Shown here: piece by piece, positions 27,545 to 36,547 of the stretch
Layout: every line of letters starts with the position of its first letter
How positions within the stretch are numbered: position 1 is the first letter of the stretch
Assembly (NCBI RefSeq): GCF_008973825.1
Contig: NZ_WCHR01000034.1
Coordinates: 42,840 to 106,839, forward strand
Length of the DNA: 64,000 nucleotides
Source of the DNA: Gemmobacter serpentinus
GTDB taxonomy: Bacteria; Pseudomonadota; Alphaproteobacteria; Rhodobacterales; Rhodobacteraceae
Direction of reading: 5' to 3'
Made by a program: the position numbers and the translations under genes
Notes under the pieces: model-generated
The model's database searches: none
Told to the model about the DNA's origin: nothing
Seen by the model: only the letters and a program-made list of their open reading frames with translations

Positions 27545-29995
27545 TCACATGCGCACCCGCGCCGAACTTGGGTCATACATCGCCTGCAAGCTGGCCTCTG
27601 CCGGGTGCCGCCTGCCCGCGACCTCGATCTCATAGGTCGAGCCAAGGATCTCGGCCTCGCTTTCCCCCGCGCAAGGCACCCAGCCCATGCCGATGGCACC
27701 GCCCAGGAAATGGCCGTAATTGGCACTGGTGACCGGCCCCACGATGCGGCCATCGCGCACCACCGCCTCATTGTGGAACAGTTGCGGCCCGCCATCCTTC
27801 AGCTTGAACTGGACCAGCCGCCGCTCCATCCCGGCCTCCTGCTTGCGCAAGACCGCATCGCGCCCGATGAATCCCGGCTTGGCCGGGCGCACCGCAAAGC
27901 CAAGTCCCGCCTCCAGCACATGATCTTCATCGGTGATGTCATGGCCCCAATGGCGGTAGCCCTTTTCGATCCGGCAACTGTCCAGCGCATGGAGCCCGCA
28001 GAGTTTCAGGTCCGGTGCGGCATCCATGATCGCCTCGAACACATGGGCGGCCTGATCGGCGCTGACATACAGCTCCCATCCCAGCTCACCGACATAGGTC
28101 ACCCGATGCGCGCGGGCGAGGCCCATACCGATCTCGATTTCCTTTGCGTGTGCAAAGGGATGGCCGTCGTTGCTGAAGTCATTGGGGCTGACCTTTTGCA
28201 AGATCCCGCGCGCCTTTGGCCCCATCAGGCACAGCACGGCCTCGGCTGCCGTCACATCGGTGATGACCGCGAAATCTTCGCCGAGATGGGCGCGCAGCCA
28301 TGCCAGATCGCGCTGCAAGGTGGCGCCCGGCACCACCAGCAAAAACGCGGTTTCCGACAGGCGCGTGACCGTCAGATCGCTTTCAATGCCGCCCCGATCA
28401 TTCAGCATCTGGCAATAGACGATGCGCCCCGCTGCCACATCGACCTGCCCCGCGCAGACCCGGTTCAAAAACCGGCAGGCATCGCGCCCTTCGACCCGGA
28501 TCTTCCCGAAAGAGGACATGTCGAACAGCCCGGCATTCTCGCGCACCGCAAGATGCTCGGCCCGCTGGTTCTCGAACCAGTTCTGCCGGTCCCAGTTATA
28601 GCGGTATTCGCGCGGCTGATCTGGGCCCGCAAACCAGTTCGCGCGCTCCCATCCCGCCACCTCGCCAAAGACCGCACCGCGTGCCTTCAATGCCTCGTGC
28701 AGCGGCGTGCGGCGTATCCCGCGCGCGGTTTCAACCTGACGATAGGGGTAGTGATCGGCGTAAAGCAGGCCAAGCGTCTCGGTCACCCGTTCCTTCAGAT
28801 AGGCGCGGTTCTTCTGGAAGGGCTGCGCCCGGCGCAGATCGACATCCCACAGATCAAAGGGCGGATGGCCTTCGGTGATCCAATGCGCAAGGGCCATGCC
28901 CGCGCCACCCGAGGAGATAATGCCGATGGAATTGTAGCCTGCCGCTACCCAGTAGCCGTTCAGCTCGGGTGCGGGGCCAAGATAATAGCGGTCATCGGGG
29001 GTGAAACTTTCCGGCCCGTTGAAGAAGGTGTGGATCCCCGCGGTTTCAAACATCGGCATCCGGTGGGTCGCCATTTCGAGGATCGGCGCGAAATGATCCC
29101 AGTCTTCGGGCAGGGTATCAAATTCGAAATCCTCGCGGATGCCGCCCATCCCCCAGGGCTTGGCCTTGGGCTCGAACGCGCCCAGCATCATCTTGCCCGC
29201 ATCCGATTTGTAATAGGCACATTCATCCGGCACCCGCAGCACCGGCAGATCGCCGATCCCCTTGATCGGCTCTGTCACCAGATAGAAATGTTCGGCCGCA
29301 TGTAGCGGCACGGTGACACCGCTTTGCGCCGCCAGATCGCGCCCCCACATGCCGCCACAATTGATGACCACATCGGTCGCGATATGGCCCGGACCATCGG
29401 GGCCGATGTAATCGACGCCGGTCACCCGGCGGCGCGGCCCTTCGACCGCCTCGGCCACGCGGGTGACCTTGGCGCTTTCGAAGATCTTTGCGCCATGCAT
29501 CCGCGCGCCCTTGGCCAATGCCATGGTTATATTGGCCGGATCACACTGCCCGTCACCCGGCAGATGCACGCCGCCCACCACGCCAGAGGTGTTCAGGTGC
29601 GGATAAAGCGCCATCACCTGATCGGGGGTGATCCGATGCACCTCGACGCCAAAGATATCGGCGATGGTGGCCTGGCGCAAAATCTCCTGCAGGCGGTCTT
29701 CGGTCAGGGCGACCGTCATCGAGCCCACGGTTTTCATCCCCGTGGCCACGCCGGTCTCGGCCTCGAGACTGCGGTAAAGATCGGCGGAATATTTCGCAAG
29801 CCGCGTCATGTTCTGATTGGCGCGCAGCTGGCCGATCAGCCCCGCCGCGTGCCATGTCGTGCCCGAGGTCAGGCGCTTGCGCTCCAGCAGCACGATGTCG
29901 CGCCACCCGGCCTTGGCCAGATGATAGGCCACCGAACAGCCCGAAATGCCGCCGCCAATGATGACCGCCTGTGCCTTTTGCGGGATCGCCGCCAT
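27545..29995 (-). CDS. Dimethylglycine/sarcosine dehydrogenase-type flavoprotein (paralogue 1)
   Basis: This 816-residue protein starts at ATG 29995 with AGGAG upstream. The N-terminal FAD domain (GGGISGCSVAYHLAKAG near residue 14) has the TWHAAG histidine that binds FAD covalently in dimethylglycine and sarcosine dehydrogenases. The C-terminal half is a GcvT-like aminomethyltransferase module that passes the released one-carbon unit to tetrahydrofolate. It should oxidatively demethylate an N-methyl amino acid. It lies downstream of a second protein of the same type, so the pathway may carry out two successive demethylations. The substrate is inferred. Confidence 0.88.
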   Translation of the reverse strand: MAAIPQKAQAVIIGGGISGCSVAYHLAKAGWRDIVLLERKRLTSGTTWHAAGLIGQLRANQNMTRLAKYSADLYRSLEAETGVATGMKTVGSMTVALTEDRLQEILRQATIADIFGVEVHRITPDQVMALYPHLNTSGVVGGVHLPGDGQCDPANITMALAKGARMHGAKIFESAKVTRVAEAVEGPRRRVTGVDYIGPDGPGHIATDVVINCGGMWGRDLAAQSGVTVPLHAAEHFYLVTEPIKGIGDLPVLRVPDECAYYKSDAGKMMLGAFEPKAKPWGMGGIREDFEFDTLPEDWDHFAPILEMATHRMPMFETAGIHTFFNGPESFTPDDRYYLGPAPELNGYWVAAGYNSIGIISSGGAGMALAHWITEGHPPFDLWDVDLRRAQPFQKNRAYLKERVTETLGLLYADHYPYRQVETARGIRRTPLHEALKARGAVFGEVAGWERANWFAGPDQPREYRYNWDRQNWFENQRAEHLAVRENAGLFDMSSFGKIRVEGRDACRFLNRVCAGQVDVAAGRIVYCQMLNDRGGIESDLTVTRLSETAFLLVVPGATLQRDLAWLRAHLGEDFAVITDVTAAEAVLCLMGPKARGILQKVSPNDFSNDGHPFAHAKEIEIGMGLARAHRVTYVGELGWELYVSADQAAHVFEAIMDAAPDLKLCGLHALDSCRIEKGYRHWGHDITDEDHVLEAGLGFAVRPAKPGFIGRDAVLRKQEAGMERRLVQFKLKDGGPQLFHNEAVVRDGRIVGPVTSANYGHFLGGAIGMGWVPCAGESEAEILGSTYEIEVAGRRHPAEASLQAMYDPSSARVRM

Positions 29996-30040
29996 GTTCT
30001 GCTCCTTTACCTGTGCCCGTGGCCCGGTTTTGGGCGGGCG

Positions 30041-30063
30041 ACAGGTTTTCGTCGAAAACCTGT
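30041..30063. repeat. TTTTCGTCGAAAA-centred palindrome, copy 3
   Basis: The palindrome has 11 bp arms starting ACAGGTTTTCG around one central T, in the 93-base gap between the two DMGDH-type genes. It has the same core as the two copies between pyrC and pyrE, with a different but complementary outer stem (ACAGG). Confidence 0.75.
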
Positions 30064-30070
30064 ATCTGCT

Positions 30071-30088
30071 GCGCGCCACGCGGCGCGC
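30071..30088. terminator. Hairpin directly after the second flavoprotein gene
   Basis: GCGCGCC and GGCGCGC pair around ACGC, immediately after the stop codon of the 30089-32518 gene on the minus strand and next to palindrome copy 3. There is no T-run, so it may be a processing or stability element inside the operon. Confidence 0.5.
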
Positions 30089-32518
30089 TTATGCTTTCAG
30101 CCGCGCATTGGCGGGATCATAGGCCGGGCCATCGGGCAGCACCTCGGCCGCGATACGTTGGCCGAAAATCTCGACCTCCAGCCTGGTTCCCGGCTGTGCC
30201 AGATCGGCGCGCAGCATCGCCAATGCAACACCATGGCCCAGGCGGTGCCCGAAAGCTGCACTGGTGACCTCGCCCACGATGGTATCGCCCTGCCAGAGAT
30301 TGGACATATAGGGCGCGTCATGATCGCAAGCAGCCAGTTTCAGGCTGACGAAGCGCTTGGCGCTGCCATGCGCGCGCTCGGCCGCCAACACCGCCTTGCC
30401 GGGGAAGTCCTTGTTCCAGTCGATGAAACGGCCAAGACCCGCCTCCAGCAGCGTGTAATCGGTGGACAGGTCGCCCTTCCAGGCGCGGTAACCCTTCTCA
30501 ATCCGCAGTGCATTCAGCGCCTTCATGCCAAAGGGCGTGGCACCCGCATCAAGGATCGCTGCATAGACCCTGGGCGCATCGGCGCGGTCGCAATGCACCT
30601 CCCATCCCAGTTCCCCCGCGAAGGATACGCGCAGCAGCGCCACGTCACAGCCTGCCAGCGTCACGTCGTAAAGCGCGGAAAGCCAAGGCTTTTCCAGATC
30701 GGCATCGCTGATCGATGCGAACAGATCGCGCGCCTTCGGGCCGGTCACGATGAAGCAATGCACGGCGTCGGTATGGTCTTCCAGCACAACACCTTCAGGC
30801 AGATCGCGGCGCAGCCAGTCGGCATCGTGGCTTTGCGCCACGGCGGCAGTGATCAGACCCACCTCATCCTCCCCATGGACCAGACAGGTCATTTCCGTCA
30901 CCACCCGGCCGCGCGCATCGGGGAAATACAGCAAGCCCACCCTGCCGACCGCAGGCAGGCGCGTGGCGGTCAGGCGATCCAGATGCGCCCGCGCACCGGG
31001 GCCTTTCAGCCGCAGCCGGGTAAAGCCCGGCAGATCCAGCACGCCCACACCGCGGCTGACTGCAGCGCATTCCTCGGCCACTCTAGCGGCCCATGGCCCA
31101 TCGCGCCGCCAGGTCTGGGTCGCCTCCCATGACGTATCGTCACCGGGTTGCGCGAACCATTCCGCCCGCTCCCAGCCGTTATAGGGGGCCATCTGCGCGC
31201 CCTTGGATTTCAAGCGATCATGCAGCGGCGACAGCCGCCGGTCAGGGGCTGCAGGCCAGCGGGCATGGGGGAAGTGAATGCCATATTCATGTCCGTAAAC
31301 CTCCATCCCCTTCTGGACGAGGTAGTCGTGATCCTCCCATCCGGTGAAGCGGCGCGGATCACAGGACCACATATCCCATTCGGTGCCGCCCTCGGTCACC
31401 CATTCCGCCAGCACCTTGCCCGCGCCCCCCGCCTGACAGATGCCAAAGGTGAAGACGCAGGCCTCAAAGGCATTCGGCACCCCCGGCATCGGCCCGATCA
31501 GCGGATTGCCATCGGGCGTATAGGGGATGGGCCCGTTGATGACCTTTTGCAGATTGGCCTGCCCCAGCAGGGGCACCCGCGCCATCGCGTCATTGATATG
31601 CCATTCCAGCCGGTCGAGATCATCAGGATACAGCTGAAAGCTGAAATCCTCGGGCATCGGGTCGTCGGGCGTGGCCCAATGCGCTCGGCAATTGCCCTCA
31701 TAGGGGCCAAGATTGAAGCCATATTTCTCTTGCCGCAGATAATAGCTGCTGTCGACATCGCGCAGAAGTGGCAGTTTGTGACCGACCTCGCGCGACCAGC
31801 TTTCCAGCTCAGGGATGGTGTCGAACAGCATATATTGATGGCTCATCACCATCATTGGCACCCGGCGGCCGAACATGCGCCCGACCTCGGCCGCATAGTA
31901 ACCGGCAGCATTCACAACATATTCGCAACGGATCTCGCCCTTGGGCGTGGTCAGAACCCAGTCGCCGCCCTCGCGCCGCACATCGGTGACCGGGCAGAAA
32001 CGCTCGATCCGCGCACACATCTGGCGCGCGCCCTTGGCCAGGGCCTGTGTCAGTTGCGCCGGGTCAATATCGCCATCATTGGGATCATAAAGCGCGCCGC
32101 TCAGATCATGGGTCTCAACAAAAGGATAGCGTGCCTTCACCTCATCCGGGCTCAGCACCTCCAGATCCATCCCCTGATAACGCCCCATGCCCGCGACGCG
32201 CCGGAACTCTTGCAACCGTTCCGGCGTATGGCCCAGCCGGATCGATCCGGTGACGTGATAGTTCATCGGGTAATCGACCTCGGCCCCCAGGCCGCGATAA
32301 AGCTGCGCCGAATAGCGCTGCATGTTCATGATCGACCAGCTGGACGAAAAGGTCGGCACATTGCCCGCCGCGTGCCAGGTCGAACCTGCCGTCAGCTCGT
32401 TCTTTTCCAGCAACAGGCAATCGGTCCAGCCGGCCTTGGCCAGATGATAGAGGCAAGAGGCCCCGACCGCCCCGCCCCCGATGATCACCACCCGCGCCGA
32501 AGTTGGAAAATCCGCCAT
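30089..32518 (-). CDS. Dimethylglycine/sarcosine dehydrogenase-type flavoprotein (paralogue 2)
   Basis: This 809-residue protein is read from ATG 32518. Layout is as in its neighbour: FAD domain (GGGAVGASCLYHLAKAG), covalent-FAD histidine in TWHAAG, FAD C-terminal domain, then a GcvT module with a C-terminal beta barrel. It is the first gene of the minus-strand cluster and divergent from the LysR gene 101 bases away. Similarity to paralogue 1 is clear in these motifs but not near-identity, so this is an old duplication or separate recruitment. Each probably has its own N-methyl substrate. Confidence 0.88.
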   Translation of the reverse strand: MADFPTSARVVIIGGGAVGASCLYHLAKAGWTDCLLLEKNELTAGSTWHAAGNVPTFSSSWSIMNMQRYSAQLYRGLGAEVDYPMNYHVTGSIRLGHTPERLQEFRRVAGMGRYQGMDLEVLSPDEVKARYPFVETHDLSGALYDPNDGDIDPAQLTQALAKGARQMCARIERFCPVTDVRREGGDWVLTTPKGEIRCEYVVNAAGYYAAEVGRMFGRRVPMMVMSHQYMLFDTIPELESWSREVGHKLPLLRDVDSSYYLRQEKYGFNLGPYEGNCRAHWATPDDPMPEDFSFQLYPDDLDRLEWHINDAMARVPLLGQANLQKVINGPIPYTPDGNPLIGPMPGVPNAFEACVFTFGICQAGGAGKVLAEWVTEGGTEWDMWSCDPRRFTGWEDHDYLVQKGMEVYGHEYGIHFPHARWPAAPDRRLSPLHDRLKSKGAQMAPYNGWERAEWFAQPGDDTSWEATQTWRRDGPWAARVAEECAAVSRGVGVLDLPGFTRLRLKGPGARAHLDRLTATRLPAVGRVGLLYFPDARGRVVTEMTCLVHGEDEVGLITAAVAQSHDADWLRRDLPEGVVLEDHTDAVHCFIVTGPKARDLFASISDADLEKPWLSALYDVTLAGCDVALLRVSFAGELGWEVHCDRADAPRVYAAILDAGATPFGMKALNALRIEKGYRAWKGDLSTDYTLLEAGLGRFIDWNKDFPGKAVLAAERAHGSAKRFVSLKLAACDHDAPYMSNLWQGDTIVGEVTSAAFGHRLGHGVALAMLRADLAQPGTRLEVEIFGQRIAAEVLPDGPAYDPANARLKA

Positions 32519-32567
32519 CCGCCTCGCCCCTCTGTTCCGCCTCAGAGTATCAGCCGCGCGGGCCATT

Positions 32568-32594
32568 TCAATTCGGCTAGGCAGCGGCTATTGA
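32568..32594. promoter_or_regulatory. Candidate LysR-type operator in the divergent gap
   Basis: TCAAT (32568-32572) and ATTGA (32590-32594) form an interrupted dyad with 17 bases between, inside the 101-base gap shared by the LysR gene and the demethylase cluster. A direct repeat CGGCTA occurs at 32574 and 32585. The site fits the location of a LysR operator; binding is inferred. Confidence 0.35.
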
Positions 32595-32619
32595 TCGCGA
32601 AACCCGATCAGGACAGGCC

Positions 32620-33477
32620 ATGCAGATCGAACTTCTGGATACATTCCTCGACCTATGCGAGACGCGCAGTTTCAACCGCAGCGCCGAACGGCTGGGCGTC
32701 ACGCAAAGCACCGTCTCGGCCCGGATCGCGGCGCTGGAAAATGCCCTTTCCGTGCGGCTGTTCGAGCGGTCGCGTGCGGGCACCGACCTGACCATCGAGG
32801 GCAGCCGCTTCGAGGCCCATGCCCGCAACCTGCGCCATGAATGGAACGAGGCGCGCCGCCGCATCCAGGTGCCTGATCGTGGTGCGCAACTGATCCGGCT
32901 GGGCATCCAGAACGATCTGGCAGCCCTCCATATCGGGCAATGGATGGCCGATTTCCGCCGCGCCTTGCCCGAAACCGCATTCTATGTGGAGCCCGACTAC
33001 TCCAACCAGATGTGCGCCGATTTGCTGACCGGGGTGCAGGATTTCGGGGTGATGTTCTCGCCCAAACCGCACCCGGATCTGCATTTTGAAACCGTGGGCG
33101 AGGTGCCCTACCGGATGATCTCATCGGACACCGATGCGCTGGCCAGGGTCCGCCCCGAAAGTTTCATCTTCGCGCATTTCTCGCCTACCTTTGAGGCCAT
33201 GCACCGCGCCACCACGCCACATCTGACAGGTGCTGCAATCTCGGTCGGGCAAAGCGGCACGGTGGCCGCGCTGCTGACCGCGATGGGGGGCGCCGGATAT
33301 GTGCTTGAGACCACCGCCGAATCCATGATCGCATCGGGTGGCTTCCGGTCGGTCACGGATGCGCCGGTGCTGCGCCAGCCGGTCTATGCCGCGATGCATA
33401 TCCGGCACCGTATCTCGAATGTGCATCGGCGGCTGACCCGCATCGTGCGGCGACGCCTCGCCGGGCGCGAAGGGTAG
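32620..33477 (+). CDS. LysR-family transcriptional regulator
   Basis: This 285-residue protein has the N-terminal winged helix (LLDTFLDLCETRSFNRSAERLGVTQSTVSARIAALENAL) and a C-terminal effector-binding domain. GGACAGG precedes the ATG. Divergent orientation from the DMGDH-Rieske-ALDH cluster makes it the likely regulator, sensing the substrate or an intermediate. It ends just before a composite hairpin element that separates it from the convergent carbonic anhydrase gene. Confidence 0.88.
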   Translation: MQIELLDTFLDLCETRSFNRSAERLGVTQSTVSARIAALENALSVRLFERSRAGTDLTIEGSRFEAHARNLRHEWNEARRRIQVPDRGAQLIRLGIQNDLAALHIGQWMADFRRALPETAFYVEPDYSNQMCADLLTGVQDFGVMFSPKPHPDLHFETVGEVPYRMISSDTDALARVRPESFIFAHFSPTFEAMHRATTPHLTGAAISVGQSGTVAALLTAMGGAGYVLETTAESMIASGGFRSVTDAPVLRQPVYAAMHIRHRISNVHRRLTRIVRRRLAGREG

Positions 33478-33479
33478 AA

Positions 33480-33620
33480 GGGGGCGCTCGCGCCCCCTCG
33501 CCGCCTTGCGGCTCACCCCCGAGGATATTTAGGAACAGATGAAGCGTGTGGCTGCGTTCTCACCTGTTCCTAAATATCCTCGGGGGGAGGCCGAAGGCCG
33601 TGGGGGGCAGACAGCCCCCC
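33480..33620. repeat. Composite multi-hairpin intergenic element, copy 1
   Basis: In order the element contains: a hairpin GGGGGCGCTCGCGCCCCC (33480-33497), a hairpin GCCGCCTTGCGGC (33500-33512), a perfect 23 bp inverted repeat (33516-33538 and 33564-33586, arms reading CCCCCGAGGATATTT then AGGAACAG), a hairpin GGCCGAAGGCC (33589-33599) and GGGGGGCAGACAGCCCCCC (33602-33620). A second copy in the opposite orientation is at 56484-56637. It lies between converging genes, so it can end both transcripts, but the second copy is between diverging genes. Confidence 0.85.
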
Positions 33621-33630
33621 GGACGCGATC

Positions 33631-34155
33631 TCAGCCCGCGACCGGGATCAGGCCTGCACGGAACCGCGCCGCATTGGCCCGGTAATGCGCAGCCGATTTC
33701 AGCAGCTTCTCCTGCGCCGCCTCATCGAGCTGCCGCACCACCTTACCCGGCGCGCCCATGACAAGGCTGAAATCGGGAATCTCCTTACCTTCCGTAATCA
33801 GCGCGCCCGCGCCGATCAGGCAACCTTTGCCGATCTTCGCGCCGTTCAGCACCGTGGCCCCCATGCCGATCAGGCTGCCCGCGCCGATGATGCAGCCATG
33901 CAGCATCGCCTTATGGCCAATGGTGCAATCGGCACCAATTTGCAGCGGAAAGCCGGGATCGGTGTGCAGCACGCAGTTTTCCTGCACGTTGGAGCCCGCG
34001 CCGATGCGGATCTCCTCATTGTCGCCGCGGATCGTGGTGCCGAACCAGACGCTTGCGCCCGCCTCCATCACGATATGGCCGATCAGGTTGGCACCGGGTG
34101 CCACCCAGGCCGTGGCATCGATCTGCGGCGTGACGCCGTCCAATGCATAGATCAT
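33631..34155 (-). CDS. Gamma carbonic anhydrase family protein
   Basis: This 174-residue left-handed beta-helix trimer protein has hexapeptide repeats across residues 12-130. The three zinc ligands His64, His81 and His86 (VLHTD and [10 protein letters not shown]) are present. The family includes YrdA, PaaY and CaiE-like proteins, and only some show carbonic anhydrase activity. It is the last gene of a yicC-gmk-gammaCA operon, joined to gmk by a 4-base ATGA overlap. Confidence 0.88.
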   Translation of the reverse strand: MIYALDGVTPQIDATAWVAPGANLIGHIVMEAGASVWFGTTIRGDNEEIRIGAGSNVQENCVLHTDPGFPLQIGADCTIGHKAMLHGCIIGAGSLIGMGATVLNGAKIGKGCLIGAGALITEGKEIPDFSLVMGAPGKVVRQLDEAAQEKLLKSAAHYRANAARFRAGLIPVAG

Positions 34156-34793
34156 CGGGTCTCGAACTCCCTGTTCAGGCTGCGCACAAAGCCTGCGAGC
34201 TCTGGCTGGCGGTCCCGGCGCATCCGTTCAGCCTGCAGGATCGTCAGCAATTCCGCGAAGGCCTGGTCGATGTCGTGGTTGACGATGACGTAATCATATT
34301 CCGCCCAATGGCTGATCTCGTCGCGGCTTTTGGCCATGCGCCCCGCGATCACCTCTTCGCTGTCCTGCGCACGGGCGCGCAGACGGCGGTCCAGTTCAGC
34401 GATTGAGGGTGGCAGCACGAAGATCGACACCACGTCGCGCCCAAGGCTGGAGGAGCGGATCTGCTGGCCGCCCTGCCAGTCGATATCAAAAATCGTGTCG
34501 CGCCCCTCGGCCATTGCGGCCTCGACCGGACCTTTGGGCGAGCCGTAGAAATTGCCGAACACCTCGGCATGTTCCAGCATCTCGCCGGCGCTCACCATCG
34601 CCTCAAACGCGGCGCGTTCCTTGAAGTAATACTCGCGCCCCTCCACCTCGCCCGGGCGCGGTGCCCGCGTGGTCGCGGAAACCGAGAAGCGCAGACTGGG
34701 ATCCCAATCCATCAGCCGGCGCGCCAATGTCGATTTCCCCGCCCCCGAAGGCGAGGACAGAATGAGCAGCAAGCCTTTGCGTTTCATCATCAT
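34152..34793 (-). CDS. gmk: Guanylate kinase
   Basis: This 213-residue kinase converts GMP to GDP. The P-loop is [10 protein letters not shown], with the GMP-binding [19 protein letters not shown] and the FIDWQGG-like [11 protein letters not shown] segment. The start has three ATGs in a row; the first (34793) overlaps the yicC stop (ATGA). It lies between yicC and the gamma carbonic anhydrase, all overlapping by four bases, so expression is strongly coupled. Confidence 0.96.
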   Translation of the reverse strand: MMMKRKGLLLILSSPSGAGKSTLARRLMDWDPSLRFSVSATTRAPRPGEVEGREYYFKERAAFEAMVSAGEMLEHAEVFGNFYGSPKGPVEAAMAEGRDTIFDIDWQGGQQIRSSSLGRDVVSIFVLPPSIAELDRRLRARAQDSEEVIAGRMAKSRDEISHWAEYDYVIVNHDIDQAFAELLTILQAERMRRDRQPELAGFVRSLNREFETR

Positions 34794-35683
34794 TCCACGT
34801 TCTGAACCTGTTCGCGCATCTGGTCGATCACGGTCTTGAGGTCAAGCCCGATCCGGGTCAGCGCGATGTCCTGCGCCTTGGAACACAGCGTATTCGCCTC
34901 GCGCATGAATTCCTGCATCAGAAAATCGAACTTGCGCCCGACCGGCCCCGTTTCCGCCAAAAGCGCCCGGGCCGCCGCGATATGGGCTTGCAGGCGGTCC
35001 AGTTCCTCGGTGATGTCGGTCTTCACCGCCAGCAGCGCCAGTTCCTGCGCCACGCGCTGCGGATCGGCACCGTCGCTATTGTCAAGGATACGCGCCAGTT
35101 GCGCGTGCAGGATTGCAGATTGCTGGCCCTTGCGGGCCTCCAGCGCCTGCTGCGCCTCCTCCTGCAAGGCGGCGATACGGTCGATCTGGCCCGCGATCAC
35201 CTGATGCAGCGCAGCCCCTTCCGCCGCGCGCATCGCATTGAAGGCGGCAATCAGCGCGGGCAGATCGGCCAGGATCGCCATGCGCAGGGCCGCTGTATCC
35301 TCATCGGCCTGGCCCGCCTCGATCACGCCGCGAAAGCCCAGCACATCGGCGTGAGAGGGCTGCGCCAGCGTCATGCCGGTGCGCATTGCCTCATCCTCGA
35401 TCTGCGACAGCGCCTGCAACACCGCCCGCAGGGTGCCTTGGTTCAGGCGCAGCGCCTCGGTCTCCACCTGGTCGCGGCTGACACGCAGCGTCAGGCTGAC
35501 ATTGCCCCGGCTGAGCGCCCGCGTGAGTTCGCCCCGCAGCGCCAGTTCCAGCCCGTCGATCCAGTCCGGCACCCGCAGCCGCAGGTCCAGCCCCTTGCCA
35601 TTGACCGCGCGCAGATCCCAGCTCCAGCCGGCCCCCGCGCCCTGCCCCTTGGCGGCCGCAAAGCCGGTCATCGAGATCGTCAT
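34790..35683 (-). CDS. yicC: YicC/YloC-type endoribonuclease
   Basis: This 297-residue protein of the YicC family has the N-terminal [13 protein letters not shown], a middle coiled-coil region, and the conserved C-terminus with [24 protein letters not shown] and [15 protein letters not shown]. Members are RNases that affect stationary-phase mRNA and small RNA turnover. GGAGG precedes the ATG at 35683. In many bacteria yicC and gmk are neighbours. Confidence 0.93.
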   Translation of the reverse strand: MTISMTGFAAAKGQGAGAGWSWDLRAVNGKGLDLRLRVPDWIDGLELALRGELTRALSRGNVSLTLRVSRDQVETEALRLNQGTLRAVLQALSQIEDEAMRTGMTLAQPSHADVLGFRGVIEAGQADEDTAALRMAILADLPALIAAFNAMRAAEGAALHQVIAGQIDRIAALQEEAQQALEARKGQQSAILHAQLARILDNSDGADPQRVAQELALLAVKTDITEELDRLQAHIAAARALLAETGPVGRKFDFLMQEFMREANTLCSKAQDIALTRIGLDLKTVIDQMREQVQNVE

Positions 35684-35866
35684 GCCATCCTCCGCCCTGC
35701 CGGATCACCGGCAGGCATTTACCATTTGTTCAGTTTAAGCGCGAATTTGCGTCGAATACCGGCTAATATTGACCCATCGGCAAGCAATCCGGCGCCGCCA
35801 TCCCTGCCGCCGCAAGGCATCGGGGCATTGGCAATCTGTCGCGCCATCAGACGGGGAGTCAAGCCC

Positions 35867-36547
35867 ATGACACTGAGCTTCTTTGGCAGAGCGGCGGGCA
35901 AGACCAGCCGTGCGGCGCAGGATGCGCAGTTGCGCGCCATGACCGAAGAGGTCCGCGCCTATTGGGAGGGGCTGCGCCGAGGCGGTGATTTGCCGGAACG
36001 CAGCCAGATCGATCCACGCGGCATGGAAGGCGCGCTGCGCGGCACCTTTCTGGCCGAACGCATCGCGCCGGGCGTGGCGCGTCTGCGCATCGCCGGGATG
36101 AATTTCACCGATCTTCTGGGGATGGATGCCCGTGGGATGCCGCTTTCGGCGTTGTTCGATCCGATGTCGCGGGCGCGACTTTCGGTGCTGCTCGACAGCT
36201 GTTTCCTGCGGCCTGCGGTGCTGGATCTGGCGCTTGGCTGCGAAATGGGGATTGGCCGTCCCGACCTGCGGGCGCGGATGATCCTTTTGCCACTGGCGGG
36301 CGATGGCAGCCGGGGCGAGATGGCGCTTGGCTGTCTGGCGCTGGCAGACCAGATCGGGCGCCAGCCCCGGCGTCTGGTGATCGAAAGCGCCACCACCACC
36401 CCGGTGCGCCTGCCCCAGCTGCAACCTGCGGTGCCGCTGCAAGTGTTGACAGAGATTGCGAAACGGGCGGGAAATGCGGCAAGCACAGCCACGCCCCAGC
36501 CGGGCCACTTGCGGCTGGTCACGCAAGACGGCGAAAAGATCGGCTGA
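35867..36547 (+). CDS. PAS domain protein (PF07310-like)
   Basis: This 226-residue protein is read from ATG 35867, with GGAG upstream. The frame stays open to 34982 but that part is antisense to yicC. A PAS_5-type domain typical of Alphaproteobacteria is seen around residues 20-170 (YWEGLRRGGDLPERSQIDPRGMEGAL, RLRIAGMNFTDLLGMDARGMPLSALF). No output domain is present, so it may act through a partner. Its stop forms a TGATCA palindrome that also supplies the stop of the converging PHP gene. Confidence 0.8.
   Translation: MTLSFFGRAAGKTSRAAQDAQLRAMTEEVRAYWEGLRRGGDLPERSQIDPRGMEGALRGTFLAERIAPGVARLRIAGMNFTDLLGMDARGMPLSALFDPMSRARLSVLLDSCFLRPAVLDLALGCEMGIGRPDLRARMILLPLAGDGSRGEMALGCLALADQIGRQPRRLVIESATTTPVRLPQLQPAVPLQVLTEIAKRAGNAASTATPQPGHLRLVTQDGEKIG

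Noticed and set aside
26339..29305. A 988-codon open frame on the plus strand
   Set aside because: It runs antisense to the Rieske and DMGDH-type genes, which have clear domains. Its translation is Arg/His/Ala-rich without any recognisable motif, as expected for the reverse of GC-rich coding DNA.
33480..33620. Insertion sequence with terminal inverted repeats
   Set aside because: The element is about 140 bases and has no room for a transposase. A non-autonomous MITE remains possible and is kept as a finding, but no target duplication was established.
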